Source: Kozakia baliensis
Lineage (GTDB): Bacteria; Pseudomonadota; Alphaproteobacteria; Acetobacterales; Acetobacteraceae
Direction: 5' to 3'
Length of the DNA: 64,000 bases
NCBI RefSeq assembly: GCF_001787335.1
Contig: NZ_CP014674.1
Coordinates: 1,568,501 to 1,632,500 of the forward strand
How positions within the stretch are numbered: position 1 is the first letter of the stretch; every line of letters starts with the position of its first letter. This document shows positions 47,942-56,841 of this stretch, piece by piece. Under the pieces are notes generated by a model. That model searched no databases. It saw only the letters and a program-made list of their open reading frames with translations, and was not told where the DNA came from. Made by a program: the position numbers and the translations under genes.

Positions 47942-48221
47942 AAACGATGTTCTCCGTAATCCCTGTCACGGGTCCGAGGGCCGGAAATTTCGTGATCCCA
48001 TCGGTCCGGAAACAGGCGGTAATCTGAGGGTCGAAGACTGTTAGGAACAGGCCATCGGTCGGAAGGTTTTCACTCCCTGGAGACATGGAGCCGAAAAGAA
48101 AAATTCCCGGCTTCATCTAGCTATTTCAAGAAAAAAAGAACGCGTCGGGCCACACCCGAATGATTACGCTAACCTTACGTGGTCTTTCGCTTCAACAATA
48201 AAAGGAGCGATCACGCGGAAA

Positions 48222-49010
48222 TCAGTCGATGATGATCGTCATGCCGTCGAAAGCCGGTTCGACGCCTTCCGGCAGCGTTTCGCGCAATGTTGTGTAATCC
48301 ATTTCCGGCCCCATGTGGGTCAGAATCACACGTGCCGGCCGAAGTCTCTCGCGCCATTCCAGCACTTGGTCCAGCCACGCATGGGCCACATGCGGCCCGT
48401 ATTGGAAACAATCCACCATCCAACATTCGACCCCATCCAAGATCGCGAGAGAAGCATCGGATAGGAACTCGACATCGGTGCTGTAACCGAACTTGCCACA
48501 GCGCAGCCCAAGAGACGGTATCCGGCCATGCCGCTGTTCAAAAATTCGTATGTTTAGCCCAGCGGGAGAAATCGCATCGTAGGTCTCGACCGGATGCGTC
48601 TCCAATACCGGGCGATAAAAGCTCGGTCCCGTCCATGGGCGAAATGCGTAAGCGAACCGCGCTTCCAGCTCGTTTATCACCGTCTGGGTCGCATAAAGCG
48701 GCAGAGGCGCATCGATGACACGATTGATCGCCCTCAATTCATCCAGCCCAGCGATATGATCGCTATGCTCGTGCGTATAGAGCACGGCATGGATATGAGC
48801 GAGACGCTCCCGCAATAGCTGGGTTCGCAAGTCCGGCCCGCTATCCACCAACAAACGCCGCCCATCTTCGCCCTCGATCACGATGGAAGAGCGCGTGCGC
48901 ACATTGCGCGGCTCATTCGGGTCGCAATCGCCCCAAATGCCCTCGCCATGCAGGCCACCCACCATGGGCACTCCGCCCGATCCACCACAACCGAGAACGG
49001 TAATTTTCAT
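48222..49010 (-). CDS. MBL-fold metallohydrolase, PhnP-like
   Basis: A 262-residue metallo-beta-lactamase fold enzyme close to PhnP, a cyclic phosphodiesterase. The metal site is THEHSDHIAGLDE (HxHxDH, about residues 80-92), with VDSGPDLRTQLL before it and later conserved histidines (THMGPEMDY near the end). The N-terminus LGCGGSGGVPM is typical of this group, as is the RTRSSIVI segment. In E. coli PhnP belongs to phosphonate use. Here it stands at the end of a housekeeping chain after tatD (4-base overlap), so a general phosphodiesterase or RNA-related role is equally possible. Confidence 0.85.
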   Translation of the reverse strand: MKITVLGCGGSGGVPMVGGLHGEGIWGDCDPNEPRNVRTRSSIVIEGEDGRRLLVDSGPDLRTQLLRERLAHIHAVLYTHEHSDHIAGLDELRAINRVIDAPLPLYATQTVINELEARFAYAFRPWTGPSFYRPVLETHPVETYDAISPAGLNIRIFEQRHGRIPSLGLRCGKFGYSTDVEFLSDASLAILDGVECWMVDCFQYGPHVAHAWLDQVLEWRERLRPARVILTHMGPEMDYTTLRETLPEGVEPAFDGMTIIID

Positions 49011-49792
49011 GCTGCGCGCTGAAACAAACGATGAAAGTTCGCGGTAGTCCGCTCGGCAATCTCCTGCTCACTGACGCCACGTTCCTGAGCCAAGCGCGCC
49101 GCCGTATAGGCCACGAAACCTGGCGTGTTGGGCTTGCCGCGTTTGGGCACCGGCGCCAGAAACGGGCTATCGGTCTCTACAAGGATACGCTCCATCGGCG
49201 CTTCCCGCGCGACCTCGCGAATATTCTCGCACTTAGGAAAAGTCAGCAGGCCGGAGAAACTCAGATAACCGCCGAGGTCCAGCGCGGCCTTCGCCAATTC
49301 CCGACCGGAAGCGAAACAATGTAGCAGGAACGGAAACGCGCCATGCGCCTCATGTTCGTCCTGCAAAATCGCAACGACATCCCGATCGGCTTCCCGAGCA
49401 TGAATCACCAAAGGCAATCCTGTCAGCCGCGCGGCACCGATATGCGCGCGAAAGCTCTGCTGCTGCGCTGCCTTCACGTCTGGGCCGCCATGAAAATAAT
49501 CCAACCCCGATTCGCCGATCCCGATCACGCATTCCGGTTCCGCCAACGCCGCAATCTCCTCGGCGCTTTTCTGAGCTTCCTGATGCGCGTGGTCCGGATG
49601 GGTGCCGATGGCGCACCAAACTCGCAATTCGGGTGTATCGTAGCGCGTAAGATCGATTTGCTTTGCCGCGTGAGACAGGCGCGTGCCGATCGTGGTCATC
49701 CCTCCCACGCCCGATTGCCGCGCGAGGTCAAGCGCGGCAGGTACATCTTCCAGGCGGTCGAGATGACAATGCGTGTCGATCAGATGCGTCAT
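49007..49792 (-). CDS. tatD: TatD family hydrolase
   Basis: A 261-residue TIM-barrel metal-dependent DNase of the TatD family, often annotated YcfH. It has metal-binding DTHCHLDRLE at residues 6-15, GIGESGLDYFHG, PLVIHAREAD, LLHCFASG, and the C-terminal LVETDSPFLAPVPKRGKPNTP. Members show 3'-5' nuclease activity on DNA and RNA and help in repair of oxidised DNA; the D-tyrosyl or DNase preference is not settled here. Its start overlaps the metG stop by 4 bases. metG-tatD-MBL fold is a frequent order in alphaproteobacteria. Confidence 0.94.
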   Translation of the reverse strand: MTHLIDTHCHLDRLEDVPAALDLARQSGVGGMTTIGTRLSHAAKQIDLTRYDTPELRVWCAIGTHPDHAHQEAQKSAEEIAALAEPECVIGIGESGLDYFHGGPDVKAAQQQSFRAHIGAARLTGLPLVIHAREADRDVVAILQDEHEAHGAFPFLLHCFASGRELAKAALDLGGYLSFSGLLTFPKCENIREVAREAPMERILVETDSPFLAPVPKRGKPNTPGFVAYTAARLAQERGVSEQEIAERTTANFHRLFQRAA

Positions 49793-51330
49793 GCTTTCTC
49801 TTCCGGCTCAACGTAACGCGGGAACAGCCCTTGTGGCGCAGGCAAAGCACGGCCTGCAGGAAGCGGACGATCCAAAGCCGCGAAATCGCGCTCTCCTGTC
49901 TCGACGCCAAGCTGCGTCAACAACTTGTCCATCGTGCCAGGCATGTAAGGTTGCAACACAGTGCCGATGACGCGCATGGCATCGTGCAACACACGCAAAA
50001 CAGCGGCCATGCGTTCCGGATCGGTCTTACGCAACGCCCAGGGTGCCTGTCGGTCGATATAGGAATTACAGGCCCGGATCACTTTCCAAACTTCTTCCAA
50101 GCCATCGGTCAGCGCAAAGCGTCCAATCTGCCCGCGCAGCAAATTCGGCAACAGAGAAGCCTGAGCCAAGAGCGCTTGATCGTCTTCCGTCCCCTCTACG
50201 CGCGCCGGAAGCGCTCCACCACAGTTGCGCGCGATCTGTGTCAATGTACGCTGCGCCAAATTGCCGAGATCGTTTGCCAATTCGATATTGAGGCGATTGA
50301 TGATTGAACGACGATTCAAATCGGAATCGCCCCCGAACGGCACCTCTCGCAGAAGAAAGAAGCGGATCGGGTCCAGACCGAATTCGCTCACTAACTCGCG
50401 CGGATCGACCACATTGCCGATCGATTTGCTCATCTTCTCGCCTTCGATCGTCCACCACCCATTAGCGAACACCGAACGCGGCAGTTCCAAACCGGCGGCC
50501 ATCAGGAAAGCGGGCCAGAACACGGCATGGAAGCGAATGATATCCTTACCCACCACATGCACATTCGCGGGCCAGAAGGCCATTTTCGGCGCATCAAGAT
50601 CGGGATAACCAAGCGCCGAAAGATAATTCGTCAGCGCGTCGAACCAGACATACATGACATGATCCGGGTCGTTCGGAACCGGAACGCCCCATTTGAAGCT
50701 GGTGCGGCTGATAGAAAGATCGCGCAGTCCTTGCTTGACGAAACTTACAACCTCGCTGCGCCGTCCTGCCGGGCCGATAAACTCGGGATGCTGTTCGTAA
50801 AGCTCCAACAATTTATCTTCGAAGGCTGACAATTTGAAGAAGTAAGACGGCTCGCGCACCCACTCCACCGGTGCCCCCGTCGGCGCAACCTTTACGCCAT
50901 CGGCGCGCGTGACGATCTCATCTTCGCCATAAAAACTCTCGTCGCGCAGGGCGTACCAGCCTTCATAAGCGCCGAGATAGATATGCCCGTTTTCCTGGAC
51001 TTTGCGCCAAAGCGCCTGCGCCGCTTGTTTATGACGCGGTTCGGTGGTGCGGATATAATCGTCGTAGGAAATACCCATCGCATCGGCCATGGCGCGGAAA
51101 TCCGCCGAAATCCGATCCGTGAATTCCTGCGTGCCAGTGCCCGCCGCCTGCGCCGCCTGTTCGACTTTCTGCCCGTGCTCGTCCGTTCCAGTCAGAAACA
51201 GGACTTCCTTACCGTCCAAACGCTGAAACCGCGCTATCACATCGGCAGCGATCGATGTGTAGGCATGCCCAATATGGGGCGCGCCGTTCACGTAATAGAT
51301 CGGGGTAGTGACGTAATAGCGCGAAGTCAT
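49789..51330 (-). CDS. metG: Methionyl-tRNA synthetase
   Basis: MetRS (513 residues) charges initiator and elongator tRNA-Met. Class I motifs are YVNGAPHIGHAYTS (HIGH, residues 12-25) and GEKMSKSIGN (KMSKS, near residue 302). The insertion domain (YLGAYEGWYALRDESFYGEDE) lacks the cysteine quartets of zinc-bearing MetRS, so this is the zinc-free type. There is no C-terminal EMAP-like dimerisation domain; the protein ends soon after the anticodon-binding helices. The start overlaps the holB stop by 4 bases. Confidence 0.97.
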   Translation of the reverse strand: MTSRYYVTTPIYYVNGAPHIGHAYTSIAADVIARFQRLDGKEVLFLTGTDEHGQKVEQAAQAAGTGTQEFTDRISADFRAMADAMGISYDDYIRTTEPRHKQAAQALWRKVQENGHIYLGAYEGWYALRDESFYGEDEIVTRADGVKVAPTGAPVEWVREPSYFFKLSAFEDKLLELYEQHPEFIGPAGRRSEVVSFVKQGLRDLSISRTSFKWGVPVPNDPDHVMYVWFDALTNYLSALGYPDLDAPKMAFWPANVHVVGKDIIRFHAVFWPAFLMAAGLELPRSVFANGWWTIEGEKMSKSIGNVVDPRELVSEFGLDPIRFFLLREVPFGGDSDLNRRSIINRLNIELANDLGNLAQRTLTQIARNCGGALPARVEGTEDDQALLAQASLLPNLLRGQIGRFALTDGLEEVWKVIRACNSYIDRQAPWALRKTDPERMAAVLRVLHDAMRVIGTVLQPYMPGTMDKLLTQLGVETGERDFAALDRPLPAGRALPAPQGLFPRYVEPEEKA

Positions 51331-52268
51331 AATTTACTCACGATTGCAGCCGCCTGCTCGACGGCCTGGGCTTTATCCAGATTGAAACGCTCGGTCTCGC
51401 GACGCAATGCCGCCAGTTCCGAAAACGCCGCCGCAGCCTTTGCGGCAAGCGATATTTTATTTTGCAGAGCCAGCGCACGCGCCCGACCGCTTAATTCCTT
51501 ACCTAGCAAATCGCAGAGCAAGGCAAAACCATCCTCCTGCCGTGCCACCTGATCGGCCACGCTCGGCGTCACATCGCGCGCGGCTCCGCCAAGCCAAGCC
51601 TGCGCCAGTCGCGCCATTTCCCCGTTCCGGTCGCGCCCCAGAAATTCCGCACGTCCCGGCGCACCCTGCGCCTGTGCGATCAATCTTGGCCATTCCACCG
51701 CATCATAACCCTGCTCCGCCAGCACGGCCCGCATGTCGTTCTCGGAGAGCGGAGACAAAACAAGGCTGCGGCAACGGCTACGGATCGTCGGCAACAGCGC
51801 ACCGGGAGAAGAAGTGGTGAGCAGCAAAACAGTTTGCGGCGGTGGCTCCTCCAGCAATTTCAACAAGGCGTTCGCGGCGTGGCGGTTGAGAAATTCCGCG
51901 CCATCAACGATTACGACGCGCCATCCGCCTTCCGCCGCCGTGCGACGCAGAAAAGATTGAATGGGCCGCACATCGTCCGCAACGATTTCCCCGCGTAGCC
52001 GTCCCCGCTTTTCATCCGTTTTTCTCTCGATCACCAGCAAATCGGCATGCGTGCCTGCAGTAACGCGACGCCCTGCCGCGTTCTGCGGATCGGTTGCGTT
52101 CAGCAATATCCGCGCCAGTCTGAACGCCAGCGTGGCCTTGCCAATGCCCGCCGGGCCGGAAAGCAGCCAGGCATGATGCATGCGGCCATGAGCCAATGCA
52201 TCGCGAAACGGCTGTTCCGCCGCTTCATGTCCGATAATGTTGAAGGTTTCGCGCGGCGTCGCGCTCAT
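51327..52268 (-). CDS. holB: DNA polymerase III delta' subunit
   Basis: HolB (313 residues) is the delta' subunit of the clamp loader that places the DnaN ring on DNA. The AAA+ fold shows GPAGIGKATLAFRLAR (a P-loop) near residue 37, VIVDGAEFLNRHAANALLKLLEEPPPQTVLLL, and the SRC motif in TIRSRCRSLVLS, which is the arginine finger. The zinc-binding cysteines of many clamp-loader ATPases are not seen. It overlaps tmk and metG by 4 bases each; tmk-holB is one of the most common bacterial gene pairs. Confidence 0.94.
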   Translation of the reverse strand: MSATPRETFNIIGHEAAEQPFRDALAHGRMHHAWLLSGPAGIGKATLAFRLARILLNATDPQNAAGRRVTAGTHADLLVIERKTDEKRGRLRGEIVADDVRPIQSFLRRTAAEGGWRVVIVDGAEFLNRHAANALLKLLEEPPPQTVLLLTTSSPGALLPTIRSRCRSLVLSPLSENDMRAVLAEQGYDAVEWPRLIAQAQGAPGRAEFLGRDRNGEMARLAQAWLGGAARDVTPSVADQVARQEDGFALLCDLLGKELSGRARALALQNKISLAAKAAAAFSELAALRRETERFNLDKAQAVEQAAAIVSKL

Positions 52269-52894
52269 ACGCCCAACCGCTTCATGACAGCCGAGAGGAT
52301 TTCCTTCGACACAACCTCCGGCTCAGGCGATGCGTCGATACGAACAACCCGCTCCGATGCGGAAGACGCGATCGCATCGAAACCTTCCGCTACCCGATGA
52401 TGGAACGCCTCGCTCTCCGCCTCATAGCGATCTGCCTTTCCGCCCCGCGCTTGCATGCGCGCCCGTCCCAACTCAAGCGGCACATCGAGTAGAAGCGTTA
52501 GATCGGGATCGCGCGCCAACAAACGGCGCAGCCCGTCGATAAAGGAAAGAAGAGCCGGATCGCCATGCCCTAGCCCATAACCTTGATAAGCCAACGTCGA
52601 ATCGTGGAACCGATCGCACACAACCACAACGCCGCGTTCCAACGCCGGCAAAATTGCCGAGTCCAAATGGTCGGCCCGCGCCGCCATATGCCCTAAAGCC
52701 TGCGCGCGCCGAGAAAGCGGCGCAGCGCCGAACAACAGCAATTCCCGCAATGCTTCAGCACCGGGCGAACCTCCCGGTTCACGCGTCAGCAGCACCTCAT
52801 GGTTCAGGCGGCGCAAATTCTCCGCCAGCAGGCGCGCCTGGGTAGATTTCCCAGCGCCTTCGCCTCCTTCAAGAGTGATGAACAGTCCGCTCAC
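52265..52894 (-). CDS. tmk: Thymidylate kinase
   Basis: Tmk (209 residues) phosphorylates dTMP to dTDP. The P-loop is EGGEGAGKSTQARLLAENLR (residues 9-28). REPGGSPGAE, DRFHDSTLAYQGYG, LLLDVPLELGRARMQARG (LID region) complete the family pattern. It is preceded by dacA with 3 bases between, and overlaps holB by 4. Together with dut, nrdR and holB in this window it serves dNTP supply and replication. Confidence 0.97.
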   Translation of the reverse strand: MSGLFITLEGGEGAGKSTQARLLAENLRRLNHEVLLTREPGGSPGAEALRELLLFGAAPLSRRAQALGHMAARADHLDSAILPALERGVVVVCDRFHDSTLAYQGYGLGHGDPALLSFIDGLRRLLARDPDLTLLLDVPLELGRARMQARGGKADRYEAESEAFHHRVAEGFDAIASSASERVVRIDASPEPEVVSKEILSAVMKRLGV

Positions 52895-52897
52895 CGA

Positions 52898-54133
52898 TCA
52901 ACCATGGCCGCCCGGCGCATGACCCAAGCGCGCCATCGCCCGGCCTAACAGGCCCAACCGTGGCACGCCGTTCTGCGCGACGAGTTCGAGGCGGACATCC
53001 TGCATGCCCGGATTGCTCAACACCAGAGCGCCCAAGGCTTGCCCTGCCGTCACGGGTGCAACGGCAGGCGATTGATAATCCACGCCGATATGGCTGCGCT
53101 GCTGCCAGCCATGCGGCAACGTCATCACCACATCGCGGGTCGAAACCAACGCCACATCCGGGGCCGTGCCCATCCAAACCGGCATCCGGTCGATCACTTG
53201 CCCGCGCTTGAACAAGGTCACGTTCTCGAAATTGGCGAAAGCCCAACCGAGCAGACGCTCGCCTTCATGCGCACGCTCGTTGCTCGACGCCGTGCCGTTG
53301 ATCGCCATAATGATGCGATTACCGTTGCGGTTCGAACTCGCGCACAGGCCATATCCGCCCGCATCGGTGTGGCCAGTCTTGAGACCATCCGCCAAGCCCT
53401 TATCCACCAGAACGTTGCGGTTGCCCTGCTTGATCTTGTTGTAGGTGTAATCCATCGCCGAAAAATAATGATAATATTCCGGGTAATCGCGGATCAGATG
53501 CAGCGCCACCGTCGCGACGTCCCGCGCCGTCATATAATGGCCGTCCGCAGGCCAACCTGTGCAGTTCATGAAATGCGAGTTGGTCACCCCGATCTTCGGC
53601 GCTTCCTGGTTCATCATATTGACGAACTGCTCTTCCGAACCGGCCACACCTTCCGCCAGGACGATGCACGCATCGTTACCCGATTGGATCAGCATCCCCT
53701 CGATCAGATCGGAAACGGCCACGCTTTCACCGAGCGGGACAAACATCTTCGAGCCCTGCATCCGCCAAGCCCGCTCGCTGACCGGAAGCGTTTGATCCAG
53801 ATGAAGGCGCCCCGTCTTGAGCATGCCGAAGACGATATAAGCCGTCATCATCTTCGTCAGGGACGAGGGCGGCATACGCTCATCGGCGGCCTTTTCCAAC
53901 AAGGTCGCACCGGTATTGAAATCGATAATGCACGCCCAGCGCGCCACCGTATCCAATGGTCCGATCGGCGTATTCGCTGGCGCTCCCGTAGCCGGCGCTT
54001 CCACCGGCGCGCCAGAAGCCGCTGCGGCATGCGCCGCGTGCTTTGCATGGCGCGGGCGCGCCCATGCGAATTGACTGACAGCGGCAAGACCCGCCGCGCT
54101 GCTTAGAAGAAAACGTCTAGTCCGCACGTTCAC
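52898..54133 (-). CDS. dacA: D-alanyl-D-alanine carboxypeptidase (PBP5/6 type)
   Basis: A 411-residue penicillin-binding protein that trims the terminal D-Ala from peptidoglycan pentapeptides. A signal peptide (RRFLLSSAAGLAAVSQFAWA, with a twin Arg at the front) is followed by an Ala/Pro-rich stretch. Active-site motifs are PPSSLTKMM (SxxK), QSGNDAC (SxN) and LKTGHTDAGG (KTG), all in normal order. A C-terminal beta domain (from about residue 315) is like PBP5. The final PGGHG tail lacks the amphipathic membrane anchor of E. coli PBP5, so attachment to the membrane is doubtful. It lies between rlpA (3 bases) and tmk (3 bases). Confidence 0.93.
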   Translation of the reverse strand: MNVRTRRFLLSSAAGLAAVSQFAWARPRHAKHAAHAAAASGAPVEAPATGAPANTPIGPLDTVARWACIIDFNTGATLLEKAADERMPPSSLTKMMTAYIVFGMLKTGRLHLDQTLPVSERAWRMQGSKMFVPLGESVAVSDLIEGMLIQSGNDACIVLAEGVAGSEEQFVNMMNQEAPKIGVTNSHFMNCTGWPADGHYMTARDVATVALHLIRDYPEYYHYFSAMDYTYNKIKQGNRNVLVDKGLADGLKTGHTDAGGYGLCASSNRNGNRIIMAINGTASSNERAHEGERLLGWAFANFENVTLFKRGQVIDRMPVWMGTAPDVALVSTRDVVMTLPHGWQQRSHIGVDYQSPAVAPVTAGQALGALVLSNPGMQDVRLELVAQNGVPRLGLLGRAMARLGHAPGGHG

Positions 54134-54136
54134 ACC

Positions 54137-55003
54137 TTATTCGACCACGATCCGCGCCCCGGCGATGCCACAGACGCGCGCCTGCGCCAAGCCCGCATCG
54201 GCCTGCTGCACTGTTCCAAACGGCCCAAGACGGGCTTCCCAACTCAGCCCATGACCATTTTCCGTAGCAGGTGCAACCGTTCCGCCACAACGCGACGCCA
54301 CGCGCCACGCAACGCCACGACCGGAAAAACCACCTAGCGCTACGATATACGACACCGGCTGCGCCATGCCTTGCTGAAATTGTTGCGGCAAATCCGTTAA
54401 AATCATGCCCGCATGTCGGCTCGCAGCCACGTCTTCGCGTCTGCCGACCCTTTCGGCCACGCCACCATTCAGGGATTGCGCCATCACCTCCCCCCGGGGA
54501 GCCGTCTGAATATCGAGACGCGGTGCATCTGGGCTGGCCTCCGCCAAAGCCCGACTCGCCGCTTCATCCACAATCAACTCAACCGGCGCAGGCGAGTCGC
54601 TCATTCCCAGCAATGCAGCCGCCTGAGGCGACAATGCCAACATCCGTCCCGCAGCAGCAGGCCCACGTTCGTTTACCCGCACACGCACGATACGCCCATT
54701 GGCGAGATTGCGGACGCTGACGATTGCCGGAAGTTGTAAGGTCTGGTGCGCGCCGGTCATGGAACTGGCCGACCATATCTCGCCATCCGCCGTTATATGG
54801 GGCGCTGGGTTCGCCTCCCGCACCGCTAATCCGGTCTGGCGCAACTCGAAGGACTCGCTTGGATAGAACCATGTTCCATCCCCCTGCCACGCCCCGCCAA
54901 TAACATAATGCGGTTGTGCTGGCGGCAAGAGCGGTTGCTGATGACAACTCGCCAACAGCAACACTCCCAGGCAACCGCCGCCAACACGGTTAAGCAACCG
55001 CAT
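54137..55003 (-). CDS. rlpA: RlpA-like lipoprotein with SPOR domain
   Basis: A 288-residue lipoprotein of the RlpA septal ring lytic transglycosylase family. From the ATG at 55003 it has a lipoprotein signal (VGGGCLGVLLLASC) with lipobox LASC; an ATG at 55030 is possible but less favoured. The double-psi beta-barrel domain shows ITADGEIW, GAHQTLQLPAIVSVRNLANGR and VNERGP. The motif normally reads NDRGP, and its Asp is thought to be catalytic; here it is Glu, so activity is uncertain. The C-terminus is a SPOR domain (WEARLGPFGTVQQADAGL, ending in VVE) that binds bare glycan at the division site. Its start overlaps the mltB stop by 14 bases. Confidence 0.82.
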   Translation of the reverse strand: MRLLNRVGGGCLGVLLLASCHQQPLLPPAQPHYVIGGAWQGDGTWFYPSESFELRQTGLAVREANPAPHITADGEIWSASSMTGAHQTLQLPAIVSVRNLANGRIVRVRVNERGPAAAGRMLALSPQAAALLGMSDSPAPVELIVDEAASRALAEASPDAPRLDIQTAPRGEVMAQSLNGGVAERVGRREDVAASRHAGMILTDLPQQFQQGMAQPVSYIVALGGFSGRGVAWRVASRCGGTVAPATENGHGLSWEARLGPFGTVQQADAGLAQARVCGIAGARIVVE

Positions 55004-55970
55004 AGCCCAACAGCCCCACACCCAGCGCATAAAAATCGGATGGATTGTAACGGCGGATCACATCGAAATTCCGGTAAACCATAAAAGCTTCCGTACCGGG
55101 GCCATCCGGCCGCAGCAACGCGCCTTCCGCGTCCGGCCGCGTGAAAGGACGGCCATCGGCGCGCCGCACACCCTGGCGCATCCAGGCTTCCAACGTCTGC
55201 CGATGCGCACGCCCGGTCAGCGCCTGCGGAATGTCGCCCGTGATCTGCACAGGCTGTCCCCAAGGCACACCGCGCTGCCATCCACACTGGGCAAGATAAT
55301 TCGCGACCGAGGCAAACACGTCCGCCTCATCCGTCCAGATATTACGTTTGCCGTCGCCATCGCCATCCACAGCGTAATGCAGATAAGCGCTGGGCATGAA
55401 TTGCGGCTGCCCCATCGCGCCCGCATACGATCCCAACATGCCCTCGGGCGGAATATCGCCATCGTTGAGAATATGCAGGGATTTGAGCAGTTCGCTGCGG
55501 AAAAACGAGGAACGCCTCCCGTCATAAGCCAGCGTCGCGAGAGAATCGACCACGGAGAAAGTCCCGATTTTGCGACCGAAGCCGGATTCCAATCCCCATA
55601 TCCCCACAATAACGCGCGGATCGACGCCATATTTTTGGCCAACCGCATTCAGTTGCTGCGCCCGAGAGGAGAAGGCTGCCTGCCCCTGGCTGACCCGGGT
55701 GCTGCCGATGACGCGGCTGCGATATTGCGCCCAGGTAAGCGTAAACTCAGGCTGATGACGGTCCAGTTGCAGAACATGAGCGTTCGGCGTTCGCGTCAGC
55801 GCCAAGGCGCGGTCAACGATCCTGCTTGAGAGCCCCTGACTGACCGCCTCGCGGCGAACGCCGCCGAGAAATGCGGCGTAACTTCCCGTTCGGGAAGTCT
55901 GAGCGCGGACCGAACGGGCCGACAATGTCGCGGCGGGAAGCGCCGTCAGCAAAACGCGTCTATGCAGCAC
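54990..55970 (-). CDS. mltB: Lytic murein transglycosylase, MltB type
   Basis: A 326-residue periplasmic lytic transglycosylase (GH103) that cleaves glycan strands of peptidoglycan to 1,6-anhydro ends. I chose the GTG at 55970, preceded by GAGG at 8 bases and followed by a signal peptide (LHRRVLLTALPAATLSARSVRA); the frame start at 56027 would put 19 residues before it. The catalytic Glu is in VGIWGLESGFGRK. GAMGQPQFMPSAYLHYAVDGDGDGKRNIW and ADVFASVANYLAQCGW are typical MltB. It heads the chain mltB-rlpA-dacA-tmk-holB-metG-tatD-MBL. Confidence 0.93.
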   Translation of the reverse strand: MLHRRVLLTALPAATLSARSVRAQTSRTGSYAAFLGGVRREAVSQGLSSRIVDRALALTRTPNAHVLQLDRHQPEFTLTWAQYRSRVIGSTRVSQGQAAFSSRAQQLNAVGQKYGVDPRVIVGIWGLESGFGRKIGTFSVVDSLATLAYDGRRSSFFRSELLKSLHILNDGDIPPEGMLGSYAGAMGQPQFMPSAYLHYAVDGDGDGKRNIWTDEADVFASVANYLAQCGWQRGVPWGQPVQITGDIPQALTGRAHRQTLEAWMRQGVRRADGRPFTRPDAEGALLRPDGPGTEAFMVYRNFDVIRRYNPSDFYALGVGLLGYAVA

Positions 55971-56232
55971 GAATGCCACCTCATTTCCAAACAACATCAA
56001 AACAGACGCAGGCGATTCCCACGCCAAGCCACACGATCATATAGGACATCGCTCACAAGGGAATGCGCTCAAGCGCGAGGGAGCGGCCCGGCCACCTTAC
56101 CTTTCGATACAGGCTTTTCATAAAAAGCGGTTTGGCGTTTTCGCCGCCGCGTGGCAAACCCCCTCCGATGTTCAACACCTTCGCCACCATAGCGTCGTCG
56201 CGCGCGCTCTTTTCGTTACGGGTGGTCTTCCT

Positions 56233-56835
56233 TTGAACGCGAACTGGAACGCCAATTGGAATGCCCTCTGGCATTTCATGAACGCCTCATGGACAGGCGC
56301 AGCATGGTGGGCCAAGGGCCTCGGCATCATTATCGGCACCTTCATCCTAGAAGATGCCACGACCATCCTCGCAGCCATGGCGGCCGATCAAGGCAAGATC
56401 GATATCCCCCTGGCCTTGATCGCACTTTATATCGGCGTCGCCGTCGGCGATCTCGGTTTGTATGGCCTCGGCGCTCTGGGCGGCAAATGGCCTCCGGCGC
56501 AACGCTGGCTCACGCTGCCCAAGCATGATCGCGGTCGCGCCTGGTTCGCCCGCAATGTCGTGCGCACGGTGGTCATCAGCCGTTTCATTCCCGGTGCGCG
56601 CCTGCCACTCTATACGGCCTGCGGTTTCTTCCGTGCGCCGTTCGGGCGCTTCGCCCTCAGCGCCGTCGGCGCAACCTTGATCTGGACATCCTTGCTGTTC
56701 GGCGTCTCAATGCATATCGGCAACTGGATGTCCGCCCATCTTGCCAGTTGGCGATGGCTGGGCATTGCGGGTTTCATCTTCACCATGCTTTTCGTCGGAC
56801 GGCTCATCGCCCGGCTTCAGACTTTCAGCGACTGA
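56233..56835 (+). CDS. DedA/VTT-domain membrane protein
   Basis: A 200-residue inner membrane protein of the DedA (SNARE-associated/VTT) family, now linked to flipping of undecaprenyl phosphate or phospholipids. The core shows FILEDATTILAAMAAD with the conserved Glu-Asp, YIGVAVGDLGLYGLG, and FIPGARLPLYTACGFF with the G-x-R-x-P motif; four to five membrane helices are likely. The start is uncertain. The TTG at 56233 opens on a 12-base repeat present three times (N-A-N/L-W); the ATG at 56278 is the alternative. Neither has a clear ribosome site. An ATP-grasp gene follows after 6 bases. Confidence 0.85.
   Translation: MNANWNANWNALWHFMNASWTGAAWWAKGLGIIIGTFILEDATTILAAMAADQGKIDIPLALIALYIGVAVGDLGLYGLGALGGKWPPAQRWLTLPKHDRGRAWFARNVVRTVVISRFIPGARLPLYTACGFFRAPFGRFALSAVGATLIWTSLLFGVSMHIGNWMSAHLASWRWLGIAGFIFTMLFVGRLIARLQTFSD
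56236..56271 (+). repeat. Three imperfect 12-base tandem repeats
   Basis: AACGCGAACTGG, AACGCCAATTGG and AATGCCCTCTGG follow each other. They encode N-A-N-W, N-A-N-W and N-A-L-W at the DedA N-terminus if the TTG start is used. Confidence 0.7.
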
Positions 56836-56841
56836 TCACTC

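Noticed and set aside
47838-48116. Small minus-strand frame spanning the gap upstream of prkA
   Set aside because: It runs into prkA in another frame, has no good ribosome site or domain; the gap is taken as a leader or promoter region.
53039-54106. 355-residue plus-strand frame opposite dacA
   Set aside because: The SxxK, SxN and KTG motifs fix dacA on the minus strand; the frame is Arg/His-rich and featureless.
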